64,000 nucleotides of DNA from DASRHY01 sp035650275 (lineage in GTDB: Bacteria; Actinomycetota; Actinomycetes; Propionibacteriales; Kribbellaceae), in the NCBI GenBank assembly GCA_035650275.1, contig DASRHY010000158.1:14507-78506 (forward strand), given 5' to 3'. Below are positions 35,198-43,440 of the stretch, piece after piece. The notes under the pieces are model-generated. The model did no database searches, had not been told where the DNA came from, and saw only the letters and a program-made list of their open reading frames with translations. Within the stretch, counting starts at the first letter, position 1; every line of letters starts with the position of its first letter. A program made the position numbers and the translations under genes.

Positions 35198-35638
35198 TCA
35201 CAGCTCGGTGGTCGCGCCCCCGGCCGCCGCGATCTTGTCCTTCGCCGACTTCGAGAAGGCGTGCGCGCTCACCTGCAGCGCCACCTCCAGCTCGCCGTCG
35301 CCGAGGATCTTGACCGGGTGGCCTTCACGGACCGCGCCCTTCGCGACCAGGTCGGCCACGCCGACCTCGCCGGGCTCCGGGAACAGCACGCCGAGCTTGT
35401 CCAGGTTCACGACCTGGAACTCCACCCGGTTGCGGTTCTTGAAGCCCTTGAGCTTGGGCAGCCGCATGTGCAGCGGCATCTGCCCGCCCTCGAAGGACTC
35501 GGGGATGTTGTTGCGGGCCTTCGAGCCCTTGGTCCCGCGGCCGGCGGTCTTGCCCTTGCTGCCCTCACCGCGACCCACACGGGTCTTCACGGTCTTGGCA
35601 CCGGGCGCCGGACGCAGGTGATGAACCTTCAGCGTCAT
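35198..35638 (-). CDS. rplO: 50S ribosomal protein L15
   Basis: 146 residues of uL15. N-terminal HHLRPAPGAKTVKTRVGRGEGS-type Gly/Arg region, then GQMPLHMRLPKLKGF and the C-terminal globular domain. ATG 35638 gives the standard MTLKVHHLRPAPG; the open frame further upstream overlaps rpmD. It starts one base after the rpmD stop. Confidence 0.97.
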   Translation of the reverse strand: MTLKVHHLRPAPGAKTVKTRVGRGEGSKGKTAGRGTKGSKARNNIPESFEGGQMPLHMRLPKLKGFKNRNRVEFQVVNLDKLGVLFPEPGEVGVADLVAKGAVREGHPVKILGDGELEVALQVSAHAFSKSAKDKIAAAGGATTEL

Positions 35639-35639
35639 G

Positions 35640-35822
35640 TCAGTCGACCTCCTCGACGGTGATGAGGTGGCGAACCGCACGCAGCATGCCGCGGACCTCC
35701 GGACGGTCGTCGTGTACGGCGACGTCACCGATCCGCTTCATGCCCAGGGTGCGCAGGGTGTCGCGCTGGTTCTGCTTGCCACCGATCCCGGAACGGGTCT
35801 GGGTCACCTTCAGGCGAGCCAT
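35640..35822 (-). CDS. rpmD: 50S ribosomal protein L30
   Basis: 60 residues of uL30 (MARLKVTQTRSGIGGKQNQ ... RHLITVEEVD). ATG 35822 overlaps the rpsE stop by one base. Spc operon. Confidence 0.97.
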   Translation of the reverse strand: MARLKVTQTRSGIGGKQNQRDTLRTLGMKRIGDVAVHDDRPEVRGMLRAVRHLITVEEVD

Positions 35823-36421
35823 CAGGACGACACCTCCCCCCGGGCCTTCAACAGGGCCGCCGGGGCGACGTGCTCGACCGGCAGGCCGCGCCGGGCGGCG
35901 ACGGCCTCCGGGGTCTCCAGGCTGCGCAGCGCCGCCACCGTGGCGTGCACCACGTTGATGGCGTTGGCAGAGCCCAGCGACTTGCTGAGTACGTCGTGGA
36001 TGCCGGCGCACTCCAGCACGGCGCGAGCCGAACCACCCGCGATCACACCGGTACCGGGAGCGGCCGGGCGCAGCAGTACCACGCCGGCGGCCTTCTCACC
36101 CTGGACCGGGTGCGGGATGGTGCCCTGGATCCGCGGCACCTTGAAGAACGCCTTCTTGGCCTCCTCGACACCCTTGGCGATCGCCGCCGGCACCTCCTTG
36201 GCCTTGCCGTACCCCACACCGACGGTGCCGTCACCGTCGCCGACGACCACGAGGGCGGTGAAGCTGAAGCGACGACCACCCTTCACGACCTTGGCGACAC
36301 GGTTGATGGCTACCACGCGCTCGATGTAGGCGGTCTTGTCCGCCGCTTGACCGCGACCACCGTCGCGACCTCGACGGTCGCCACCGGCACCGCCTCCGCG
36401 GCGCTGCTGGCCTCCGCTCAT
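35822..36421 (-). CDS. rpsE: 30S ribosomal protein S5
   Basis: 199 residues of uS5, involved in decoding accuracy. A Gly/Arg-rich N-terminal extension (about 1-25) precedes the double-stranded-RNA-binding domain (ERVVAINRVAKVVKGGRRFSF) and the C-terminal domain (GVIAGGSARAVLECAGI, LGSANAINVVHAT). Spc operon, 28 nt after rplR. Confidence 0.97.
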   Translation of the reverse strand: MSGGQQRRGGGAGGDRRGRDGGRGQAADKTAYIERVVAINRVAKVVKGGRRFSFTALVVVGDGDGTVGVGYGKAKEVPAAIAKGVEEAKKAFFKVPRIQGTIPHPVQGEKAAGVVLLRPAAPGTGVIAGGSARAVLECAGIHDVLSKSLGSANAINVVHATVAALRSLETPEAVAARRGLPVEHVAPAALLKARGEVSS

Positions 36422-36449
36422 GTCGAACTACCTTCCTTCAATCGTGTCG

Positions 36450-36839
36450 TCAGAATCCGAGGCCGCCCTCGCGGGCGCCATCGGCAAGGGCCGCGATGCG
36501 GCCGTGGTACTTGTTCCCGGCGCGGTCGAAGACGACCGACTCCACCCCGGCGGCCTTGGCACGTTCGGCGATCAGGCCGCCGATCGTCTTGGCCTTCGAG
36601 GTCTTGTCGTCGCCGCTGCCGCGCAGGTCGGCCTCCATCGTGGAAGCCGACGCCAGCGTCGTACCGGCGATGTCGTCGATGACCTGCACGAACAGGTGCC
36701 GGGACGACTTGGTGACGACCAGCCGCGGCCGCTCCGGCGTACCGGAGATCTTCTTCCGGACCCGGATCTGCCGACGCAGCCGGGACGCGGTCTTCTTCGA
36801 CGTGTGCTTGTGTGCACGCAGCCCAACGGCCATCGTCAC
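36450..36839 (-). CDS. rplR: 50S ribosomal protein L18
   Basis: 129 residues of uL18, the 5S rRNA-binding protein. Signatures: RRQIRVRKKISGT, RPRLVVTKSSRHLFVQVIDD, and C-terminal FDRAGNKYHGRIAALADGAREGGL. GTG 36839 overlaps the rplF stop (GTGA), with AAAGG 7 nt upstream; ATG 36833 is an alternative. Confidence 0.97.
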   Translation of the reverse strand: MTMAVGLRAHKHTSKKTASRLRRQIRVRKKISGTPERPRLVVTKSSRHLFVQVIDDIAGTTLASASTMEADLRGSGDDKTSKAKTIGGLIAERAKAAGVESVVFDRAGNKYHGRIAALADGAREGGLGF

Positions 36840-37378
36840 TTACCAGCCTTTCCGACCTTGCGGCGGACCTGCTCGCCCGCGTACCGCACGCCCTTGCCCT
36901 TGTAGGGCTCCGGCTTCCGCAACTTGCGGATGTTCGCGGCCACCTCACCGACCGACTGCTTGTCGATCCCCTGCACCGAGAACCGGGTCGGCGTCTCCAC
37001 CGTGAAGGTGATGCCGTCCGGCGCCTGCACCGTGATCGAGTGGCTGTAGCCGAGCGCGAACTCGAGCGTCGTCGGGCCCTTGGCCTGGACGCGGTAGCCC
37101 ACGCCGACGATCTCGAGCTTCTTCTCGTAGCCCTGCGTCACACCGATCACCATGTTAGAGACCAACGTGCGGGACAGTCCGTGCAGTTCCTTGCTCTTGC
37201 GCTGGTCGTCCGGACGCGACACGGCGAGTGCGCCGTCGTCGTCCTTCGCGACCGTGATCGGCTCCGCAACAGTGTGCGAGAGCTCGCCCTTGGGGCCCTT
37301 CACCGTGACCGTCTGGCCGTCGATCGTGACGTCGACGCCGGACGGGACCGTGATGGGCAGCTTGCCGATACGAGACAT
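36836..37378 (-). CDS. rplF: 50S ribosomal protein L6
   Basis: 180 residues of uL6 with two related domains; near the factor-binding site. Signatures: SRIGKLPITVPSGVDV, VKGPKGELSH, and C-terminal RKPEPYKGKGVRYAGE. Spc operon. Confidence 0.97.
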   Translation of the reverse strand: MSRIGKLPITVPSGVDVTIDGQTVTVKGPKGELSHTVAEPITVAKDDDGALAVSRPDDQRKSKELHGLSRTLVSNMVIGVTQGYEKKLEIVGVGYRVQAKGPTTLEFALGYSHSITVQAPDGITFTVETPTRFSVQGIDKQSVGEVAANIRKLRKPEPYKGKGVRYAGEQVRRKVGKAGK

Positions 37379-37406
37379 GGCTGTGGTCCTCCTTCCGGTT
37401 CTTCCG

Positions 37407-37814
37407 TCACCAGACGTAGGCGAGAACTTCTCCGCCCACGCCCTTGTTCTTGGCCTGCTTGTCGGTCAACAGCCCGTGCGACGTCGAGATGATCGCGACG
37501 CCGAGGCCACCGAGCACCTTGGGCAGGTTGGTCGACTTCGCGTACACGCGAAGCCCTGGCTTGCTGATCCGCCGGACCCCGGCGATCGAGCGCTCACGGC
37601 TCGGGCCGAACTTCAGGTCGACGACCAGGGTCTTGCCCACCGCACCCTCCTTGGGCTCCTCGACCTTGTAGGACGAGATGTAGCCCTCCTGCTGAAGGAT
37701 GTCGGCGATGCCGGCCTTGATCTTGCTGTACGGCATCGAGGTCGACTCGTGGTACGCCTGGTTGGCGTTACGCAGACGGGTCAGCATGTCTGCGATCGGG
37801 TCGGTCATTGTCAT
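37407..37814 (-). CDS. rpsH: 30S ribosomal protein S8
   Basis: 135 residues of uS8. Starts MTMTDPIADMLTRLRNAN and ends STSHGLLTDKQAKNKGVGGEVLAYVW-like. ATG 37814 has AGAGG about 9 nt upstream; ATG 37808 is possible. In E. coli S8 represses the spc operon by binding near rplE; no obvious mimic is seen here. Confidence 0.97.
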   Translation of the reverse strand: MTMTDPIADMLTRLRNANQAYHESTSMPYSKIKAGIADILQQEGYISSYKVEEPKEGAVGKTLVVDLKFGPSRERSIAGVRRISKPGLRVYAKSTNLPKVLGGLGVAIISTSHGLLTDKQAKNKGVGGEVLAYVW

Positions 37815-37885
37815 GGCCTGGGGCCTCTTTCTCACCGCGGTTTCGCGCCGTGGCGACCTGCGGTTGTCGTGGTGGTCTTAGGGGG

Positions 37886-38071
37886 TTACCAGCTGGACTT
37901 GGTCACGCCGGGCAGCTCGCCGCGGTGCGCCATCTCCCGCAGGCAGATCCGGCACAGGCCGAACTTGCGGAAGACCGCCTTCGGCCGGCCGCAGCGCTGG
38001 CAGCGCGTGTAGCCGCGGACGGCGAACTTCGGCTTGCGGGCCTGCTTGACGATCAGTGCTGTCTTCGCCAC
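37886..38071 (-). CDS. rpsN: 30S ribosomal protein S14, type Z
   Basis: 61 residues of uS14. The zinc site C-x2-C-x12-C-x2-C (CQRCGR, LCRICLRE) is complete, so this is the zinc-binding form. It starts one base after rplE. Spc operon. Confidence 0.97.
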   Translation of the reverse strand: MAKTALIVKQARKPKFAVRGYTRCQRCGRPKAVFRKFGLCRICLREMAHRGELPGVTKSSW

Positions 38072-38072
38072 G

Positions 38073-38645
38073 TCAGTTCTCCTTGAACGGGAAGCCGAGC
38101 GCCCGCAACAGGGCCCGCCCCTCGTCGTCGTTCTTCGCGGTGGTCACCACGGTGATGTCCATGCCCCGGGACCGGTCGATCTTGTCCTGGTTGATCTCGT
38201 GGAACATCACCTGCTCGGTCAGGCCGAAGGTGTAGTTCCCGTTGCCGTCGAACTGCTTGGGCGACAGCCCGCGGAAGTCACGGATCCGCGGCAGCGCGAG
38301 CGCCAGCAGCCGGTCCAGGAACTCCCACATCCGGTCGCCGCGCAGCGTCACGTGCGCACCGATCGGCATCCCCTCGCGGAGCTTGAACTGCGCGATCGAC
38401 TTGCGGGCCTTGGTCACGGTCGGCTTCTGGCCGGTGATCGCGGCCAGGTCCTTCACCGCGCCGTCGATCAGCTTCGAGTCCCGGGCCGCCTCGCCGACGC
38501 CCATGTTCACCACGATCTTGGTGAGCGCGGGCACCTGCATGACGTTCTCGAACCCGAACTCCTCGCGGAGCTTCGCGACGATCTCCTCGCGGTACTTGGT
38601 CTTCAGCCGCGGCTGAACCTTGGTCTCGGCAGCGGTTGCACTCAT
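38073..38645 (-). CDS. rplE: 50S ribosomal protein L5
   Basis: 190 residues of uL5, which binds 5S rRNA at the central protuberance. Signatures: NVMQVPALTKIVVNMGVGEA, GQKPTVTKARKSIAQFKLREGMPIG-type segment, and DITVVTTAKNDDEGRALL. Overlaps the rplX stop by one base. Confidence 0.97.
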   Translation of the reverse strand: MSATAAETKVQPRLKTKYREEIVAKLREEFGFENVMQVPALTKIVVNMGVGEAARDSKLIDGAVKDLAAITGQKPTVTKARKSIAQFKLREGMPIGAHVTLRGDRMWEFLDRLLALALPRIRDFRGLSPKQFDGNGNYTFGLTEQVMFHEINQDKIDRSRGMDITVVTTAKNDDEGRALLRALGFPFKEN

Positions 38646-39046
38646 CAGATCTCCTCGCCGGTCCGCCGCGCGATCCGCACGCTGCGGTAGCCGGTGTACG
38701 TCGAGCCGTCGGGCCGACGCTTCTGGACCTCGACGCGGTTGTAGCCGACGCGGGTCGTCACCTTGCGCTTCTTGCCGTCGTCGTCGGTCACCTCGACCAG
38801 CAGCATCACGTTGGAGGCGTGGATCGGAGCCTCCTGGGTGACGATGCCGCCGGTGGTGCCGCCGCGCTGGGTCTGCTGCACCTTGGTGTGCTTCTTGACC
38901 CGGTTCACGCCCTCGACGATCACGCGCTCGGCCTCCGGCAGCACCGAGATGACCTTGCCCTCGAGACCCTTCGCCTTGCCGGAGACGACGCGGACCGTGT
39001 CGCCCTTCTTCACGTGCAGTGTGCGCCGGTTACCGTTCTGAGCCAT
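38645..39046 (-). CDS. rplX: 50S ribosomal protein L24
   Basis: 133 residues of uL24, an assembly initiator at the tunnel exit. The KOW motif (VKKGDTVRVVSGKAKGLEGKV) spans about residues 12-35. The C-terminal 20-25 residues (TYTGYRSVRIARRTGEEI) go beyond the usual length. Overlaps the rplN stop by one base. Confidence 0.96.
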   Translation of the reverse strand: MAQNGNRRTLHVKKGDTVRVVSGKAKGLEGKVISVLPEAERVIVEGVNRVKKHTKVQQTQRGGTTGGIVTQEAPIHASNVMLLVEVTDDDGKKRKVTTRVGYNRVEVQKRRPDGSTYTGYRSVRIARRTGEEI

Positions 39047-39414
39047 CAGAGCACCTCCGGCGCGAGCGAGACGATCTTCATGTAGCGCTTCTCGCGCAGC
39101 TCCCGGCCGACCGGGCCGAAGATTCGGGTACCACGCGGCTCGCCGTTCGGGTTCAGGATCACCGCGGCGTTCTCGTCGAACCGGATGTAGGAGCCGTCCG
39201 GACGCCGGCGCTCCTTCACCGTACGGACGATGACCGCCTTCACGACGTCGCCCTTCTTCACGCCGCCGCCCGGGATCGCGTCCTTGACGGTGGCGACGAT
39301 CGTGTCACCGACACCGGCGTAGCGCCGGCCCGAGCCACCGAGAACGCGGATGCACAAGATCTCCTTGGCACCAGTGTTGTCGGCGACCTTGAGTCGCGAC
39401 TCCTGCTGGATCAT
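39046..39414 (-). CDS. rplN: 50S ribosomal protein L14
   Basis: 122 residues of uL14, at the 30S interface. Signatures: IQQESRLKVADNTGAKEILC, GVKKGDVVKAVIVRT and C-terminal RKRYMKIVSLAPEVL-like. First gene of the spc group; its start overlaps the rpsQ stop in ATGA, so no separate promoter is seen and S10 and spc appear contiguous. Confidence 0.97.
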   Translation of the reverse strand: MIQQESRLKVADNTGAKEILCIRVLGGSGRRYAGVGDTIVATVKDAIPGGGVKKGDVVKAVIVRTVKERRRPDGSYIRFDENAAVILNPNGEPRGTRIFGPVGRELREKRYMKIVSLAPEVL

Positions 39415-39725
39415 TTGGCCTTCTCCAAAATCTCTACGACCCGCCAGCGCTTGGTGGCCGACAGCGGCCGGGTCTCCATCAGGAGGACCCGGTCGCCGGT
39501 GCCACAGGCGTTCTGCTCGTCGTGGGCCTTCAGCTTGCTGGTACGGCGGATGACCTTGCCGTACAGCGGGTGCTTCACGCGGTCCTCGACCTCGACCGTG
39601 ACCGTCTTGTCCATCTTGTCGCTCAGCACCAGACCCTCACGGGTCTTGCGGCGGCCGCGCGCCTCGGTCGTGGTCACGTTCTGCACAGCGTCCTTCGCGG
39701 TCTCGTTCACAGTGTTCTCGGTCAT
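39411..39725 (-). CDS. rpsQ: 30S ribosomal protein S17
   Basis: 104 residues of uS17. About 25 extra N-terminal residues precede the OB-fold core (GLVLSDKMDKTVTVEVEDRVKHPLYGK, LMETRPLSATKRWRVVEI). Its start overlaps the rpmC stop (ATGA). Confidence 0.97.
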   Translation of the reverse strand: MTENTVNETAKDAVQNVTTTEARGRRKTREGLVLSDKMDKTVTVEVEDRVKHPLYGKVIRRTSKLKAHDEQNACGTGDRVLLMETRPLSATKRWRVVEILEKAK

Positions 39726-40018
39726 GCCTTGGCCTCTTCACGGGTCTCGGACTCGGCATCCTCAGCGGCGCTGTCGTCAGCGAGCGCGGGGACGCTGTCA
39801 CCGTCGACGTCGTCGGTGATACCGAGCGCCCGCTCCGTGAGCACGGTGTAGATCCGCGCGATGTCCTTGCGGACGGCGCGCAGCCGGCCGTGCGACTCCA
39901 GCTGGCCGGTGGCCGCCTGGAAGCGGAGGTTGAACAGCTCCTCCTTGGCGCTGCCCAGCTTCTCGAGCAGCTCGTCGCGACCCAGGTTCCGCAGCTCTGC
40001 GGCGGTCAGGGTGGCCAT
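39722..40018 (-). CDS. rpmC: 50S ribosomal protein L29
   Basis: 98 residues of uL29. The two-helix core (about 1-70: TAAELRNLGRDELLEKLGSAKEELFNLRFQ) is normal; an acidic C-terminal tail of about 30 residues (DDVDGDSVPALADDSAAED) is added. Overlaps the rplP stop by one base. Confidence 0.96.
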   Translation of the reverse strand: MATLTAAELRNLGRDELLEKLGSAKEELFNLRFQAATGQLESHGRLRAVRKDIARIYTVLTERALGITDDVDGDSVPALADDSAAEDAESETREEAKA

Positions 40019-40437
40019 CAGTACTCACCTGCCTCACGGCTGACGAAGCGGCACTTCATCGGCAGCTTGTGGATCGCGCGGCGCAGGGCCTCGCGAGCGA
40101 CTTCCTCCGGTACACCGGACAGCTCGAACATCACCCGGCCGGCCTTGACGTTGGCGACCCACCACTCCGGCGAGCCCTTGCCGGAACCCATCCGGGTCTC
40201 GGCGGGCTTCTTGGTCAGCGGGCGGTCCGGGTAGATGTTGATCCAGACCTTTCCGCCACGCTTGATGTGCCGGGTCATGGCGATACGAGCGGACTCGATC
40301 TGCCGGTTGGTGACGTAGTGGCTCTCCAGCGCCTGGATGCCGAAGTCACCGAAGGCCAGCGTCGTACCGCCCTTGGCAACACCGGTCCGCTTCGGGTGGT
40401 GCTGCTTGCGGTGCTTGACCTTGCGTGGGATGAGCAC
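40018..40437 (-). CDS. rplP: 50S ribosomal protein L16
   Basis: 139 residues of uL16, which positions A-site tRNA. Signatures: MLIPRKVKHRKQHHPKRTG, WINIYPDRPLTKKPAETRMGSGKGSPEWW-type segments and C-terminal LPMKCRFVSRE. S10 operon, 3 nt after rpsC. Confidence 0.97.
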   Translation of the reverse strand: MLIPRKVKHRKQHHPKRTGVAKGGTTLAFGDFGIQALESHYVTNRQIESARIAMTRHIKRGGKVWINIYPDRPLTKKPAETRMGSGKGSPEWWVANVKAGRVMFELSGVPEEVAREALRRAIHKLPMKCRFVSREAGEY

Positions 40438-40440
40438 GGT

Positions 40441-41310
40441 TCAGCTCTCCTTCTGGCCGGTCTCGGCCGGCGCCGACTGCACGGCGTCGGCCGCGGGGGC
40501 CTCCGCCTTGGCGCGCTCGGCACCGGCGTCACGACGGTCGTCACGGCGGTCGTCACGGCCCCGACCACCACGGTCGCCGCGGTCACCCCGGTCACCACGG
40601 TCAGCACGGTCACCACGACGCGGCGGACGGGTGCGCTGCTGCTGCGCGGCGCGGGCCGCGGCCTGCGCCTCACGCTCGGCGCGGGTACCGGCGACGTCGC
40701 CCTTGTAGATCCAGACCTTCACGCCGATCCGGCCGAAGGTCGTGCGGGCCTCGTAGAAGCCGTAGTCGATGTCCGCGCGCAGCGTGTGCAGCGGCACCTG
40801 GCCCTCGCGGTAGAACTCCGACCGCGACATCTCGGCGCCACCGAGGCGACCGGAGCACTGGATCCGGATGCCCTTCGCGCCGCCGCGCATCGAGGTCTGC
40901 ATCGCCTTGCGCATCGCCCGGCGGAACGCGACCCGGCCGGACAGCTGCTCGGCCACGCCCTGCGCCACCAGCTGCGCGTCGATCTCGGCGTTCTTCACCT
41001 CGAGGATGTTCAGCTGCACCTGCTTGCCGGTGAGCTGCTCAAGGCTGCCGCGGATCCGGTCGGCCTCCGCACCCCGGCGGCCGATCACGATGCCCGGCCG
41101 CGCAGTGTGGATGTCCACCCGGACCCGGTCACGGGTGCGCTCGATCTCCACTCTGGAGATGCCGGCGCGCTCCATGCCCTTGCTCAGCAGGCGGCGGATC
41201 TTGACGTCCTCACCCACGTAGTCCCGGTACAGCTTGTCGGCGTACCACCGGCTCTTGTGGTCGGTGGTGATACCGAGGCGGAACCCGTGCGGGTTGACCT
41301 TCTGCCCCAC
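40441..41310 (-). CDS. rpsC: 30S ribosomal protein S3
   Basis: 289 residues of uS3, at the mRNA entry tunnel. N-terminal KH domain (about 40-110: VIGRRGAEADRIRG) and C-terminal domain (about 120-210) are normal. The last 70 residues are an Arg/Asp/Gly repeat tail (RGDRGDRGGRGRDDR) ending in an acidic Ala-rich segment. Overlaps the rplV stop by one base. Confidence 0.96.
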   Translation of the reverse strand: MGQKVNPHGFRLGITTDHKSRWYADKLYRDYVGEDVKIRRLLSKGMERAGISRVEIERTRDRVRVDIHTARPGIVIGRRGAEADRIRGSLEQLTGKQVQLNILEVKNAEIDAQLVAQGVAEQLSGRVAFRRAMRKAMQTSMRGGAKGIRIQCSGRLGGAEMSRSEFYREGQVPLHTLRADIDYGFYEARTTFGRIGVKVWIYKGDVAGTRAEREAQAAARAAQQQRTRPPRRGDRADRGDRGDRGDRGGRGRDDRRDDRRDAGAERAKAEAPAADAVQSAPAETGQKES

Positions 41311-41954
41311 TATCGGGTCCTCTCCTTCTTCTCGGTGTCGGCCGACTTCGCGGCCGTCTTCTTCGCGGTCTTCTTCGCCGGCGCCTTGTCCTCGGCCTTG
41401 ACCGTGCTCTTCTTCGCCGTCGACTTCTTCGCGGTCGACTTCTCGGCCGTCGACTTCTTGGCTGCGCTCTTCTTGGCCGGTGCCTCGTCGGCCGCCTTCT
41501 TGGCGGTCGCCTTGGTCGCCTTCTTGGCGGCCTTCGGCTCCGGCTTCGGCTCGTCGTCGTCCAGCCGCGGCTGCACCACGACGGTGATGTGGCTGGTCCG
41601 CTTGTCGATCCGGGTGGCCCGGCCCTGCGCTCGCGGCCGGTGCCGCTTCAGGGTCGGTCCCTCGTCCACGAAGGCCTTGGCCACGACCAGGTCGCCACGG
41701 CTGAGGTGCTCGGTGCTCTCCGCGTTCGCCGCGGCGCTGTCGACGACCTTGTACACGGTCGCGGCAGCGGCCTGCGGGGCGAACTTCAGAGTCGCGAGCG
41801 CGTCGTCGACGCCCATGCCGCGCACCAGGTCGACCACGCGACGCGCCTTCATCGGCGTCACGCGGACGAAGCGCGCGACCGCGAAGGCGCCGGGCTCCTC
41901 GCCCAGCAGGCTCTCGCGACGGGCGCTGGTGGCCCTACGCTCCATAACGCTCAT
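41310..41954 (-). CDS. rplV: 50S ribosomal protein L22 with Lys/Ala-rich tail
   Basis: 214 residues of uL22. The core (about 15-120) includes VRVTPMKARRVVDLVRG, PTLKRHRPRAQGRATRI and RTSHITVVV, and lines the exit tunnel. About 90 C-terminal residues are a histone-H1-like tail of repeated AKKS/AKKT units. E. coli L22 has 110 residues. The low-complexity tail makes long false frames on the other strand. Confidence 0.96.
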   Translation of the reverse strand: MSVMERRATSARRESLLGEEPGAFAVARFVRVTPMKARRVVDLVRGMGVDDALATLKFAPQAAAATVYKVVDSAAANAESTEHLSRGDLVVAKAFVDEGPTLKRHRPRAQGRATRIDKRTSHITVVVQPRLDDDEPKPEPKAAKKATKATAKKAADEAPAKKSAAKKSTAEKSTAKKSTAKKSTVKAEDKAPAKKTAKKTAAKSADTEKKERTR

Positions 41955-42003
41955 GATGTTCGAATCTCTCCGTAGGTTGCTTGCGCTTCGTCACCGACCG
42001 AGG

Positions 42004-42285
42004 TCAGCGACGCCGTGCCTTGCGGTCGTCCTTCTCGTGGCCCCGGAACGTCCGGGTCGGGGCGAACTCGCCGAGCTTGTGCCCGACCATCGAGTCCGTC
42101 ACGAACACCGGCACGTGCTTGCGGCCGTCGTGCACCGCCAGCGTGTGGCCGATCATGTCCGGCACGATCATCGATCGGCGGGACCAGGTCTTGATGACGT
42201 TCTTGGTGCCCTTCTCGTTCTGCACCTCCACCTTCTTCATCAGGTGGTGGTCGACGAACGGGCCCTTCTTCAGGCTGCGTGGCAT
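42004..42285 (-). CDS. rpsS: 30S ribosomal protein S19
   Basis: 93 residues of uS19, in the head near the A-site finger. PRSLKKGPFVDHHLMKKV, TWSRRSMIVPDMIGHTLAVHDGRKHVPV-type core and GHKLGEFAPTRTF are diagnostic. S10 operon, between rplB and rplV. Confidence 0.97.
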   Translation of the reverse strand: MPRSLKKGPFVDHHLMKKVEVQNEKGTKNVIKTWSRRSMIVPDMIGHTLAVHDGRKHVPVFVTDSMVGHKLGEFAPTRTFRGHEKDDRKARRR

Positions 42286-42301
42286 CTGTCCGGCTCCTTA
42301 C

Positions 42302-43135
42302 TCAGCGCTTCTTGCCGGCCTTGCGGCGCCGGACGATCATGCGGTCGCTTTCCTTACGGGTACGGGTACGGCCCTCGGGCTTGCCCCACGGCGAGACCGG
42401 GTGGCGACCACCGGAGGTCTTGCCCTCACCACCGCCGTGGGGGTGGTCCACCGGGTTCATCGCCACACCGCGCACGGTCGGGCGCTTGCCCTTCCACCGC
42501 ATCCGGCCGGCCTTGCCCCAGTTGATGTTCGACTGGTCGGCGTTGCCTACCTCGCCGACGGTCGCGCGGCAGCGCACGTCGACCATCCGCATCTCACCGG
42601 ACGGCATCCGCAGCGTGGCGAGCTTGCCCTCCTTGGCGACGAGCTGGATGCTCGCACCGGCGGAGCGGGCCATCTTCGCGCCGCCACCCGGGCGCAGCTC
42701 CACGGCGTGCACCGTGGTACCGACCGGGATGTTGCGCAGCGGCAGGTTGTTGCCCGGCTTGATGTCGGCGGACGCGCCGTTCTCGACCATCGTGCCCTGC
42801 CTCAGGTTCGCCGGCGCGAGGATGTAGCGCTTCTCGCCGTCGACGTAGTGCAGCAGCGCGATCCGCGCGGTGCGGTTCGGGTCGTACTCGATGTGCGCGA
42901 CCTTGGCCGGCACACCGTCCTTGTCGTACCGCTTGAAGTCGATCAGCCGGTAGGCGCGCTTGTGACCGCCGCCCTTGTGCCGGCTGGTGATCTTGCCGGT
43001 CGTGTTCCGGCCACCGGACTTCGGCAGCGGGCGCAGCAGCGACTTCTCCGGGGTCGAACGGGTGAGCTCGACGAAGTCGGCCACGCTCGAGCCACGGCGG
43101 CCCGGCGTCGTCGGCTTGTATTTGCGGATACCCAT
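42302..43135 (-). CDS. rplB: 50S ribosomal protein L2
   Basis: 277 residues of uL2, needed for peptidyl transferase assembly. The invariant AMNPVDHPHGGGEGK loop is intact, with GIRKYKPTTPGRRGS at the N-terminus and a basic C-terminus. Overlaps the rplW stop by one base. Confidence 0.98.
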   Translation of the reverse strand: MGIRKYKPTTPGRRGSSVADFVELTRSTPEKSLLRPLPKSGGRNTTGKITSRHKGGGHKRAYRLIDFKRYDKDGVPAKVAHIEYDPNRTARIALLHYVDGEKRYILAPANLRQGTMVENGASADIKPGNNLPLRNIPVGTTVHAVELRPGGGAKMARSAGASIQLVAKEGKLATLRMPSGEMRMVDVRCRATVGEVGNADQSNINWGKAGRMRWKGKRPTVRGVAMNPVDHPHGGGEGKTSGGRHPVSPWGKPEGRTRTRKESDRMIVRRRKAGKKR

Positions 43136-43440
43136 TACGACTGGCCTCCGAAGATGTCGATGCGGTCGTCACCCTTGAGCGTGACGATCGCCCGCTTGCT
43201 GTCCGGGCGCTTGCCCCAGCCGTACCGGGTACGACGGCGCTTGCCCTTGCGGTTGATGGTGTTGACGTCGCTGACCTTGACCTTGAACACCTTCTCGACC
43301 GCGAGCTTGATCTCGGTCTTGTTGGCGTCCGGCGCGACCTCGAACGTGTATTTCTGCTCGTCCAGCAGGCCGTAGCTCTTCTCGCTCACGACCGGCCGCA
43401 GCAGCACGTCCCGCGGATCCTTGTTGACTCCGTGGCTCAT
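43135..43440 (-). CDS. rplW: 50S ribosomal protein L23
   Basis: 101 residues of uL23, the docking site for trigger factor and SRP at the tunnel exit. DVLLRPVVSEKSYGLLDEQKYTF and KKGKRRRTRYGWG-like loop mark it. Start overlaps the rplD stop (ATGA). Confidence 0.97.
   Translation of the reverse strand: MSHGVNKDPRDVLLRPVVSEKSYGLLDEQKYTFEVAPDANKTEIKLAVEKVFKVKVSDVNTINRKGKRRRTRYGWGKRPDSKRAIVTLKGDDRIDIFGGQS

Noticed and set aside
41341..41530. Repetitive DNA resembling a tandem repeat array
   Set aside because: It is the in-frame Lys/Ala-rich tail of L22, not a CRISPR or noncoding repeat.
40069..42525. 818-codon plus-strand frame across rplP, rpsC, rplV and rpsS
   Set aside because: Antisense to four certain ribosomal genes; the low-complexity tails of S3 and L22 keep it open.
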